NCBI GenBank assembly: GCA_009763385.1
Contig: CM019825.1
Location: 5,328,252 to 5,392,251, forward strand
Direction of reading: 5' to 3'
Length of the DNA stretch: 64,000 nucleotides
Origin: Coix lacryma-jobi var. lacryma-jobi
Taxonomy: Eukaryota; Streptophyta; Magnoliopsida; Poales; Poaceae
Each line of letters opens with the position of its first letter. Position 1 is the first letter of the stretch. Below, piece after piece: positions 54,801-64,000 of this stretch. The translations under genes were made by a program, and so were the position numbers. The notes beneath the pieces were generated by a model. That model saw only the letters and a program-made list of their open reading frames with translations, searched no databases and had not been told where the DNA came from.

Positions 54801-57390
54801 GGAAGGAGACGACCGCGGCGGCACTCCGGCGATCCGGCGACCCTGTACACCAGGCACGGCCACCAGTAGCCGGTTAGGGGCGCAAGAAAGCAAGGAAAAA
54901 TGAAGCAGGGGTCAGAGAAAAATGATCATGGCCGGAGAGTGGGGATTTCCCGAACCCGAGCTCACCGGTGTTTCGCCGGAGTTTGGGAAGATGGGGTTAC
55001 GCCGGGCGATTGGGGACGGTAGAGGTGAAATTGAGGGGTGGGGAAGCTTCACGAGCTCAAGGCGGAGCTTCTGAGCTAGATGGTTGAGTGGCGGAGGGTC
55101 TGGAGTGGGCTGGCCACGGTGGCGGAGGTGGGTGGCTTCTCCGGCCAGCCGGCGGTGGCTTTTATAGGCGCGGGCAGGGACGGATGGGTGTCGCGCGGGC
55201 ACGGATAAGATCGGGCGAAGCACGCGCACTTGATTGCACGCTGCAGCGGGGCAGGAGCGTTGCCCAGGGGCCGGGCGCAAGCTCGCCGGCGTTTCGACAC
55301 GCGGCGGCGGCGAACTGGGCACTGAGGGGAACGGGAGAGGAAGGTCAGCGCTCGCGTGCGGGTGCGGAATGAGCACGGGGTCAGTGGCGGCAGACTTGTG
55401 GAAGGCGGGGAGCAGCCAGGCGTGCGGCACGCGCAACGCCGGCGGGGCGGCCATGGCCGGGCCCCCCCCTCCCCCTACCGGAGAAGATGAACAGGGCTAT
55501 GGCCCTAGGGTTTGACTTTTGGCTGGTAACTGTATTTTGCAAATTACTTCCAAAATTTGAACTGGGCAACAAAAACTCAAAACATGAAAGTTGTTCAGAA
55601 AAAATGAGAGCTACAACTTTGTCAATAAGAACATTTTCAAAATCCAAATAGTTTTTGAACTATATTTGAAAACAGAAAAGGGGACACTTTTGAAATTTGA
55701 ATAAATTCAAAATTACTTTGGATTTTATACTGAAACTTGAAAATTTGTAAATACCAAAGTTGTTTCTCTTGGCCAGATCTACAACTTTGCTTTTTGGACC
55801 AACCTCAAATTTTGAATAATTTTTGAATTACAAAAAGAGGGATAAAATCCAGGGTTTGGAAATCAGGGTTTTGCAAAGGGATTTGAAATCTGATTTTGAT
55901 TTTTGAACTTTGGCCAACACAACAAAACTTCAAGACATCCAATCTGAACAAGAATTACACAAAGCTAGGCACAGAGGTGAAATTACCATTTTGCCCTTAT
56001 AGGAAGATTAGGGCTTTTAGGGTTTTCGAAAAGGAGATCACTACACACATAAGGGGACAAATGCACATGCATAAGGGAAACACACAAGAGTGATGAGGAT
56101 GATTATGACTAATGATGATGACATGTCAGGTTAATTACAGTTAAACACCAGAGGTGTTACACCAGCTCAGCTACAGAGACCCAGGCAGAGGGTCAGACAG
56201 AGGAGCAGCCAGCTCAGCAGCCACTCCGCAGGTCCACCCGCTCTCGCACTCAGGTGTCTCCTCGACCTGAGGGGCAGAGGCGGGGTGGTCGACCCCCTCC
56301 GAGGCCACAGGGTCCCCCACCTGTGGAGCACTTGGACCTGCAGGCGGCGACAACACGTCAGGTGCAGGCCATTCGAGTGATACCGTATGAGGAGTGGTTC
56401 CCAGCAGCCCGGCCCCCTCAGGCCGCAAAGGGCTTCTACACGGTGATCCAGGAGGATTTCTACCGGGCCTACGTCAACAGCGGCGTCCACATCCGACCCC
56501 ACAGAGTGTGCCCGCTGGAGACGATCGTTGCAGTTGCTGGTGAGGCCATCCGTCCGATGCTTACCTATCTACCTGAATTAGCCGATCTGCTTGGACGTGG
56601 TGGTCTCTACATTGAGGATTGGGTTCGCCAGTTTTACGCGTCCCTGTGGATCTCCTCGGATCACTGGTTCCTCCACTTTGCTTTCAGGGGGAGGTCCTAC
56701 AGGCTCTACAGCTCACGTGCCAGAGAGTACCTTGGTTTGACAGCATATCCGACTAGAGTGCACACAGTTTGCTACGGAGAGACAGAGCCACCCAGGCGAC
56801 CCCACGCAGGAGAGATTCCGTCAGCAGATCAGGTTCGAGCTTGTTTCCGGGAGCCGTTCGGCGAGGGGTCCAGCCGGCGTCCTCGTGACTTGACGCCGAT
56901 GGCCCGCCTCGTGAACGAAGTCATGCGGCGTACACTTCTGCCCCGGATTGGCTATCGTGAGGGCTTGACCAGGATTCAGTTGTGGCTCGTTCACCATTTG
57001 GTCTCACAGCTAGAGTTTGACATTTGGGATGTCATCATTTCAGAGATGGAGGACACACTTGCAGAGGGCTTCAAGGGTCACCGGCAGCTCCCCTATGCCC
57101 ACATGTCCGAGCCGCCGACCTCTCAGAGTCAGACTCTTCCTGTCAGCTCAGCTCCTGAGACTTCGTTGACAGTGTCAGTGGTCGCGACTGAGACCATGGA
57201 CCCTCTTCCAGAGGACGCTCCAGAGACAGTTGAGCAGACCTAGACCGCTTCTCCTTCACGTCCAGTGTCAGAGGGTCAGTCAGCTCTCAGTATGTCGTCC
57301 GACGAGGAGACCTACCTGGCTCAGTTCGAGACTCTTCCGCGCACCTCGTCGCCCGGCTCGTCTGCTCCACTCCCGCCTTCCGACCCTTAG
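51809..57390 (+). pseudogene. Sirevirus extra (env-position) ORF, broken by a solo LTR
   Basis: The ATG at 51809 opens 147 codons (MARCKNVGGG...), basic and Ala/Arg-rich, up to the insertion at 52249. The frame resumes exactly in phase at 56167, after the solo LTR and its duplicated CCAGC. It runs to a TAG at 57241-57243 and then stays open for 48 more codons to a TAG at 57388, so the first TAG is probably a later mutation. The downstream part has a well-ordered region (VIPYEEWFPA...FYRAYVNSGVHI...). ORFs in this position occur in many Sireviruses and are often called env-like. I see no clear signal peptide or membrane anchor, and I do not recognise the domain. Confidence 0.8.
52250..56161 (-). 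mobile_element. Solo LTR of a Tekay-type element, inverted
   Basis: It is 3912 bp, similar along its whole length to the reverse complement of the LTRs at 8169-12257, but diverged and with indels. In plus-strand reading it begins TATGACGGAACGACCC (the LTR end) and finishes CAGAGGTGTTACA (the LTR start). A perfect target duplication CCAGC lies at 52245-52249 and 56162-56166. No internal region remains, so LTR-LTR recombination removed it. It is younger than the Sirevirus it interrupts. Confidence 0.93.
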
Positions 57391-57407
57391 GTTTTGGTAT
57401 TTGATGC

Positions 57408-57422
57408 CAAAGGGGGAGAGAG
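57408..57422 (+). other. PPT-like motif after the extra ORF
   Basis: CCAAAGGGGGAGAG lies just after the extra ORF and closely resembles the functional PPT at 57855. Extra PPT-like copies are described for Sireviruses. Confidence 0.55.
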
Positions 57423-57854
57423 CGTATGTTAGACGTAGGGGGAGCCTGTGAGAGGGTTTCGGTTCTTTTGTTTGATCTTGCACTCATATGCATACATGTT
57501 TATCTTTTGGCACCCGTACGATATGTGTATGTCTTTTGGTTGTGACATGTGATGCTACACTTGTTATATACTCATGTCACTCATTTATGCTCAGTTGTGA
57601 CATGTCATGCTTCACTCGTTATCTTATACATATCACTTGCTTATGCTCATTTATTTTGCTTCCGCACTTATACTCCGATAAATGAGCTTGTTCATAAGTA
57701 TTTGTGTTAATTCTTATATGTTGAGTACTTATGTGGACTTGGTTCGTATAAGCATGCCTAACCACTTTTGATCTTATTGTCACATGCTTATATAAACCAA
57801 GTTGTTGAAAACCTCACCTCTCTTTCAAACATACTTGAGGTTGTCATCAATCAC

Positions 57855-57868
57855 CAAAAGGGGGAGAT
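57855..57868 (+). other. Sirevirus polypurine tract
   Basis: AAAAGGGGGAGAT stands directly before the TGTGAGC start of the 3' LTR. Confidence 0.85.
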
Positions 57869-59388
57869 TGTGAGCATCTAGGCCCCCAGTGGGTTTCGGT
57901 GATTGGATGACAACGGTAAATTACTATGACTAACGTGTGTTTTGCAGAAACAGTTGAGTTAAGTCATGGTAATGATGATCGTGAGGGCACTATGGTATTC
58001 ATGCCCCCTTAGCGATGGAATTCGTTCGGTTTTCAAAGGATGGACGACGAAGACGGTGATAGGCTAGTGCTAAGTGTCATTTGGTGTTGAAGGACACTTA
58101 GAGTAGCATAGGTCTTTGTTTTATCTTTGACCGTACTATAAAGAGGGGTTTGAATGAGTAGCTTGACCTAGGTGAGACTTTTGAGTTAGGTGTGGTGCAC
58201 ACTTGTTAACCAAAGCCCTAGGTAGCTTAGAAAGGTCCCTAAGATCAAAAGGAAGAAAGTTCGTGAAGGGAGCGTCGCAAACCAAAGTCGTTTCGGACTT
58301 CAAAATGTGACCGGACGCTCCAACCCTAATGACCGGACGCTGGGGCGTGCGTCCGGTCAGTAGGTTTGGCCGAGGAGCAGGCTTGGCTGCGACCGGACGC
58401 TCTTCAGTATTCGATCGGACGCACCAGGAGGTGAGTCCGGTCGCGTCCAGAGAGGTTCTAGAGAGGGAAATTGATGACCGGACGCGTCCGATCAGTGGTG
58501 ATCGGACGCATGGGTGCGTCCGGTCAGTGTATCGTACTGGTGTCAGGGCTAACGTCACGTAGCCGTTAGACACTGACCGGACGCGTCCGGTCACCCCGAC
58601 AGGTGCGTCCGGTCAGTGTGTAACTGGCTGGACTTACCCCTTCGTGCATGTTTTGAGTTGGGGGGTATAAATATGACTCCCCTTCATTCATGCTGTAACT
58701 CTTGCTCATTTGAAAGGTTGCCAAACACATTGTGATTCCAAGTGAGTGCAAGAGGCCTAGTGAGGTTGAGAGATTTGATAATTTGGTGATCAAACACCTC
58801 ATTAGTGAGTAGAGAGTAGCAAGTGTGCATCCACCCATCTCATTAGCCTTGCGTTGGTCAAGTGAGAGTTCTTGCTTGTTACTCTTGGTGATCGGCATCA
58901 CCTAGACGGCTTGGTGGCGATCGGAGAGCTTGGTGATCATCCGGAGGCATTGTGGATGACCCAAGCCAAGTTGTGACCGGTAGCGAGCGATTCACCGGGC
59001 CGGAGTGGCGAAGAATCAGCTCGTAGTGAGCACTTGATCCTTGCGCGGATCAAGGGGGAGCGATACCCTTGCGCGGGTGCTCCAACGAGGACTAGGGGGG
59101 GTGTGCCGACACCTCGATACCTCGGCAAAAAGATCGTCGTGTCATCTCTACTCTCTTTACTACGCATTTACATTTGAGCAATTAAATTTCGCACTTACTT
59201 GTTGTTCTTCCATAAGTTGAATTGCCATGCTAGAGTAGAATTGGCTTAGCGATAGTCTTTTGTGCTATTGATTCTTGTCATTCTCACTTCTAGGCACTAG
59301 GGGGTTAATTGGAGCTTGATAGGTTTTTTATTGCAAGAAGTTTTAGAAAAGCCCAATTCACCCCCCCTTGGGCATCTTGATCCTTTCA
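57869..59388 (+). repeat. Sirevirus 3' LTR
   Basis: It is 1520 bp, collinear with the 5' LTR, with about 18-20 differences by eye. The palindrome cluster lies at about 58305-58615. The last bases are TTTCA, followed by the CCTGC target duplication. Confidence 0.93.
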
Positions 59389-59393
59389 CCTGC

Positions 59394-59820
59394 CAGTGGA
59401 GCTCGCGGCGTAGCTGTCGTCCGATCACAGGAGCTCCAGGCACAGCGGCCGCCGGGCAGCCGCCCGACCATGGGAGCTTGCGACGCAGCTCCCCTGGCAG
59501 CGGAGCATGCGGACAGCAGTCGCCCCGCCAGGGGAGCATGCAGCGCCGCAGCCGCCCCGCTAGGTCCACTTCTGGCGCGAGACATGCTGGATCCCGCGTC
59601 CGGCACTTGTAGACGATGATGCCGTACAGCGCGTCTTCCTACGGACGACTCGGCCTGGGAGCACGAGTCGCTGCCGTCGTCTGATGAGACGACGACCCCG
59701 CCTCGATCCCAGCTCACGAGGGGGCCTTTTGTAAAATGTGCGTCATACAGACGAGTTCGGAAGACGCGTTGTACTTGCCCTAACCTCGCCTGGGTGGGCT
59801 AGTTATTTGGCCCACATTAG
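59394..59820. other. GC-rich segment right of the Sirevirus
   Basis: About 330 bp of GC-rich sequence include repeats of a GCAGCTCCCCTGGCAG-like unit (three degenerate copies), then ordinary sequence. Open frames exist on both strands but look low-complexity. It could be a captured gene piece; no family was recognised. Confidence 0.4.
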
Positions 59821-59822
59821 TA

Positions 59823-60079
59823 CTCCCTCCGTCCATAAAAACATGCAATTATGGGATCCGTGCCGGTCAAATTGACTCAAGTTTGACCAAGGTTATAATA
59901 AAAAGTATTAGTATTTATGTCGTTAAATAAAATTATTATGAAAATATATTCTATTACTAATTTAATGGTATATTTTTTGTATAAAAAATATTAGTACTTT
60001 TTTATATAACTTCGGTCAAAGTTTAAAATGTTTGACTCCTCGATAAGCGAGAATTACATGTTTTGTTGGACGGAGGGAG
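59823..60079. mobile_element. Stowaway MITE, 257 bp
   Basis: CTCCCTCCGTCCATAAAAAC and the complement of its right end (TTGGACGGAGGGAG) form imperfect inverted repeats of about 28 bp. TA lies at 59821-59822 and 60080-60081. It is AT-rich inside with no ORF. Confidence 0.9.
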
Positions 60080-60081
60080 TA

Positions 60082-61379
60082 CATTATTAGCTCACCTGTT
60101 CAGATCCTCGATTTAGACAGGTTCGGACCGATAAGTCGTCGTAATACCGTATATCATGTGTTTTGGTTGCTATATTATCCGGTGAGATGGGATAATTTGA
60201 GGGAGGTCCCTGCTCGCCTTATATGGTCAGAGAGCAGGTTAATTTTCATATCCTAACATAAGGATCTTTCTTAGCACGCAAGACTTCATAAGAGTCTCAG
60301 GCGAGCAGAACAGACCGGTCGCGTGCCGCAGGGCTTCGCGAACTGGGTTGTCCTTGACGAAAGACCCAAATAAATTTATGGGGGTAGTTAATATCCTCAC
60401 AGGTACCATTGAAATATATGGCAAATATAGAGATTTTAAAAGGTAAACTTCCTTTTTATCCTGCTGCCTATGCAATAGATATTTGACATTAATATATACA
60501 TGAGAAAAAAAATATGAGTTGATTTTACAAATTAAACACGTTGTTACTCTCTCACCATCGCATGCATGATGCTTGATGCACGCAGCCACGGAGGGAAGGA
60601 AAGAAAAAGAAACGATCGAGCGCGACGCGAGTGTGCACGAGTATAACGAGCGACACTACGCGTTTGTCCACTAGCAATCGACATCGTCCAAAAGGGTTGC
60701 ATTATAATTATATAATATATTTCAGCCATGATCGATTGCATACATAATACAAGCCAGCCATTTTATTTGTTTGTATATTTATTTATTTACTCATCAGATA
60801 TTACCATATTTTTTAGAAACGAATTATGTCGCTTGGGTAAGTTTTCTCTAGATGAAGAAACAAAATACACCCACCGTACCCTAGGGATACCCTACGGACT
60901 CATCTTTGTTGTTGTTAAAAAAACACCCGTATTTTAAGTTCATGTGCCTGCGCGGCCCGTTATTTTTTTCCTTATCAGCCAACTTATCAGTCGTACTTCG
61001 ACTTATTCTCTCCAAAATACTATTAAAATAGTCGAAACCAGCTGTAAAAACTAAAATTTACTAACCCTCTTCGAACTTACATTATCTTCTCATAAGAAAC
61101 TCCCTCCCTACATTATATTCCGTTCTCATTATGTCCGTTCCAACCTTCCATTTGGTAAGGTTGTCCATATCGTTTATTTTTATTCGAATGAATCAAAGAA
61201 ACTCAGGGTTCGAATATTTAATTCGGATGACTGATGTGTCGCCGTAGCTTTGAACTGGCCAAATACTCCGTAAAAAAAAATATAGTATGGTACTAGGATA
61301 TTATAAACGGAAACGGTAGGGATGGGCTAGCTTCGTCGGCGACAACATCACTGGACATTTGTGAGAATGCTTTTGAGTA
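60082..61379. other. Intergenic, no gene recognised
   Basis: This is AT-rich sequence with short random ORFs. A GC-richer stretch at about 60285-60350 was examined on both strands without recognising a family. Confidence 0.4.
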
Positions 61380-62395
61380 GAGTCCATCACCGGTCTCTAA
61401 ACTTGTGTCGTTGTGTCATCCCGGTCCCTAAACTCACAAATCGATCGTTTAGATCCTCAAACTTATTCGGTTGTGTCATCCCAGTCCCTAAACTTGTTCG
61501 GTTGTGTCATCCTGGTCTATAAACTTATAAATCACTCATTTAGGTCCTCAAACTTAGTCAGTTATATCATCCTGGTCCCTAAACTTTGTTTTGAGTCTCA
61601 TCTAGATCTAAACATGGTAATTTTAAAACTTTATATCAACAAATAATTCATAACTTTTTCATATAAACTTAAATAAAGACAAACTTTATATCAAAATTGT
61701 AGCTCTCGATGTGATCTACAACTTTGTAGTTGAAAAGTTTTTGATTTAAAACTGTTTACGATCCCAAAATATTGTTGTATGTTTATAGATTTTGAAATTT
61801 AAATTTTAAAATTATTTTTTTGGATAATAAATGACTTTAAATAAAAAAAATTATCTACAATGTTTTAGATTGCATTGAGAACTATAACTTTTATATAGAT
61901 CATGTAAATATTCAATATTGTTTGATAATTTTAAATTTTAAATTTCAAAATCTATAAACATACAACAATATTTGGGACCCTAAACAGTTTTAGATCAAAA
62001 ACTTTTCAACTACAAAGTTGTAGATCACATCTAGGGCTACAATTTTGATATAAAGTTTGTCTTCATTCGAGTTTATATGAAAAAGTTATGAATTTTTTGT
62101 TGATATAAAGTTTTCAAATTATCATGTTTAGATTTCTTCATTCGAGTTTATATGAAAAAGTTATGAATTTTTTGCTGATATAAAGTTTTCAAATTATCAT
62201 GTTTAGATTTAGATGAGACTCAAAACAAAGTTTAGGGACCAGGAAGACACAACTGACTAATTTTGAGGACCTAAACAAATAATTTGTAAGTTTAAGGACC
62301 GGGATGACACAACCGAACAAGTTTGAGGACCTAAACGGTCGATTTACGAGTTTAGGGACCGGGATGACACAACGACACAAGTTTAAGGACAGTAA
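61380..62395. mobile_element. Fold-back element of about 1 kb
   Basis: The left arm (about 61380-61815) and right arm (about 61930-62395) are near complements around a short AT-rich centre. Outer arms contain repeated CCTAAACTTG/GTGTCATCCCGGTCC units. No transposase and no clear target duplication were seen. The type resembles non-autonomous MULE or fold-back repeats of grasses. Confidence 0.75.
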
Positions 62396-62960
62396 AGTCC
62401 ATCACCGGTCCCTAAACTTGTGTCGTTGTGTCATCCCGGTCCCTAAACTCACAAATCGATCGTTTAGATCCTCAAACTTATTCGGTTGTGTCATCCCAGT
62501 CCCTAAACTTGTTCGGTTGTGTCATCCTGGTCTATAAACTTATAAATCACTCATTTAGGTCCTCAAACTTAGTCAGTTATGTCATCCTAGTCCCCTAAAC
62601 TTTGTTTTGAGTCTCATCTAGATCTAAACATGGTAATTTTAAAACTTTATATCAACAAATAATTTATAACTTTTTCATATAAACTTAAATAAAGACAAAC
62701 TTTATACCAAAATTGTAGCTCTCGATGTGATCTACAACTTTGTAGTTGAAAAGTTTTTGATTTAAAACTGTTTACCGTCCCAAAATATTGTTGTATGTTT
62801 ATAGATTTTGAAATTTAAATTTTAAATTTTTTTTTGGATAATAAATGACTTTAAATAAAAAAATTATCTACAATGTTTTAGATTGCATTGAGAACTATAA
62901 CTTTTATATAGATCATGTAAATATTCAAGATTGTTTGATAATTTTAAATTTTATATATTC
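62396..62960. repeat. Partial direct copy of the fold-back left arm
   Basis: It restarts AGTCCATCACCGGTCCC and follows 61385-61945 closely, then stops at about TTGATAATTTTAAATTTTAT. Small differences separate the two (for example T/C at 62581-62595). Confidence 0.85.
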
Positions 62961-64000
62961 AAGATCATGTAGTATTCAAGATAATTTTACGGTGTTTTCT
63001 AGAGCGTGAGCGTGAGCATATATATTGGTATGGCTGCACCCAATCCACGTCGCACTCGCACGAATTTGATCCATGCATCCGGTTCGAATGTCGTTCCGTA
63101 TCCACCTGGGAATTCCACGTGAATCATATCGCAAAATTAGGCGTACTTGTTGGACAACAGGCCGGATGCCCAGGCACTACGTATGTATGGTAATGCCCGT
63201 CGTTGCTCAACTCAATCAAATTGAAAAAAAAAAAACACGTACTGTATATGGCAAATTAAACTCTTATTTGTTATACTAGCTAGCTCGTTTCTAAAGCTGG
63301 TTCAAAGTATAGAGAAATTATATATAACTTATAATATTGGAAATCAAACAACCCAACGCGGGGCAACGATTAGTTAGTCCTTGTAAAATTTGACTTTGTT
63401 AGACTGAAACGCATCTTTATACGTACTCATATATAATGGACACGGCGACAGTACAGCCCAAACGTTTTAAATTTTTTTCAACTCTCGAGACTCGTCAATT
63501 CGTCATCGTGAGACTGGGAAATACTAATCCACGCCGGAGAGTGGACGGAGAGGAGGGTAGGCAGGCAGTTATTTCCTCCACATCATCCTCGAAAGGACAC
63601 GTCACAAGTTGACTTTTAAAAAACTACGGACTACACTGTAAAACGAACGGAAGGCGTGCAGACATGAAACTCCCCCAGAATTCAAATTCAAATATCTAGC
63701 GTCACTTTCTCCTTGTTTTGTTCCGATGAACTGGACGGTAGCCAGTAGAGCCTCTCATCACTGTCAGCCGGGCTCTCCATTCTCCGTCCAGAACCCGGCC
63801 AAACGACCATGCATGTCCTTTTCACTTCATCTATCGTGGTTCAGTGGAGATTCGAGGTTCCACAACCAACTGTGCGTTTTGATTGCCGGCGTTTGTGTTT
63901 TTGTCTCTCTCTGTTTTTTCGATCAATTTGCTGGTGTTTTTACCCCCTTTTTTTTTATCAATTTTTCACGGTGTGTGTGTGTAACAGCTTCCCTCCCTTG
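62961..64000. other. Intergenic to window end
   Basis: There is no gene. Short microsatellites occur: poly-A at 63223, CT near 63905 and GT at 63971-63982. The GC content and pyrimidine-rich runs after 63700 could belong to the promoter or leader of a gene beyond the window, but no TATA box or start codon was assigned. Confidence 0.35.

Larger units (their letters stand above)
43205..59388 (+). mobile_element. Sirevirus (Ty1/copia) retrotransposon, complete, with nested solo LTR
   Basis: Two LTRs (1521 and 1520 bp) begin TGTGAGCATC and end TTTCA. A perfect 5-bp target duplication CCTGC flanks them at 43200-43204 and 59389-59393. The integrase-before-RT order in pol places it in Ty1/copia. 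The long gag with a coiled coil, the extra ORF between pol and the 3' LTR, palindrome clusters and GGGGGAGA-type PPTs point to the Sirevirus lineage. LTRs differ at roughly 18-20 sites by eye, many C/T, so it is older than the Tekay array. Removing the nested solo LTR gives about 12.3 kb. Confidence 0.95.

Noticed and set aside
60239..60589. 116-codon ORF on the minus strand
   Set aside because: No domain was recognised, codon composition is ordinary intergenic, and no splice or promoter context was seen.

Overview
This window is nuclear DNA from a grass. The evidence is intron-containing plant genes, Stowaway, Tourist and hAT-type MITEs, a Tekay/Del-type chromovirus and a Sirevirus with grass-style organisation. 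The element mix suggests a panicoid grass (sugarcane, Miscanthus or sorghum group), but no diagnostic single-copy gene was compared, so the species is inference. About two thirds of the window is LTR retrotransposon.

Layout: (1) 1-22041 holds a very young Ty3/gypsy Tekay-type element arranged LTR-internal-LTR-internal-LTR. The period is exactly 9784 bp, the LTRs are 4089 bp, and the first LTR is cut by the window edge. Each internal region carries an extra 202-aa ORF ahead of a chromodomain gag-pol polyprotein. (2) 22042-24284 holds the remaining right part of an older gypsy LTR into which the array inserted, plus two abutting hAT-like MITEs. (3) 26986-41011 is the genic island, with three minus-strand genes: a two-exon CC-NBS-LRR resistance-type gene, a four-exon SFT2-like Golgi membrane protein gene, and a six-exon mitochondrial ribosomal protein L46 gene. 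The space between SFT2 and L46 is a tandem segmental duplication carrying a second copy of the last L46 exon, decorated by MITEs. (4) 41482-42565 is a TIR element with GC-rich cargo. (5) 43205-59388 is a complete Sirevirus (Ty1/copia) with a perfect 5-bp target duplication. Its extra ORF after pol is broken by a complete inverted solo LTR (52250-56161) of the same Tekay lineage as region 1, with its own perfect 5-bp target duplication. (6) 59394-64000 is intergenic, with a Stowaway MITE and a roughly 1-kb fold-back repeat followed by a partial direct copy.

The most striking observation is the extra ORF of the Tekay element (2796-3404 and 12580-13188). Its N-terminus is a near copy of the histone H3 tail (MARIKLTARKSTG against H3 MARTKQTARKSTG), followed by a coiled coil and a strongly acidic tail. 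The same element encodes an integrase with a C-terminal chromodomain, the type of module that reads methylated H3 tails. I know of no description of this combination, but I could not search. Both this ORF and gag start directly behind a CAG that looks like a splice acceptor.

Exon boundaries of the three host genes were worked out by hand from GT/AG sites, phase continuity and recalled family conservation. LTR boundaries were set from TG...CA ends, PBS, PPT and target duplications.
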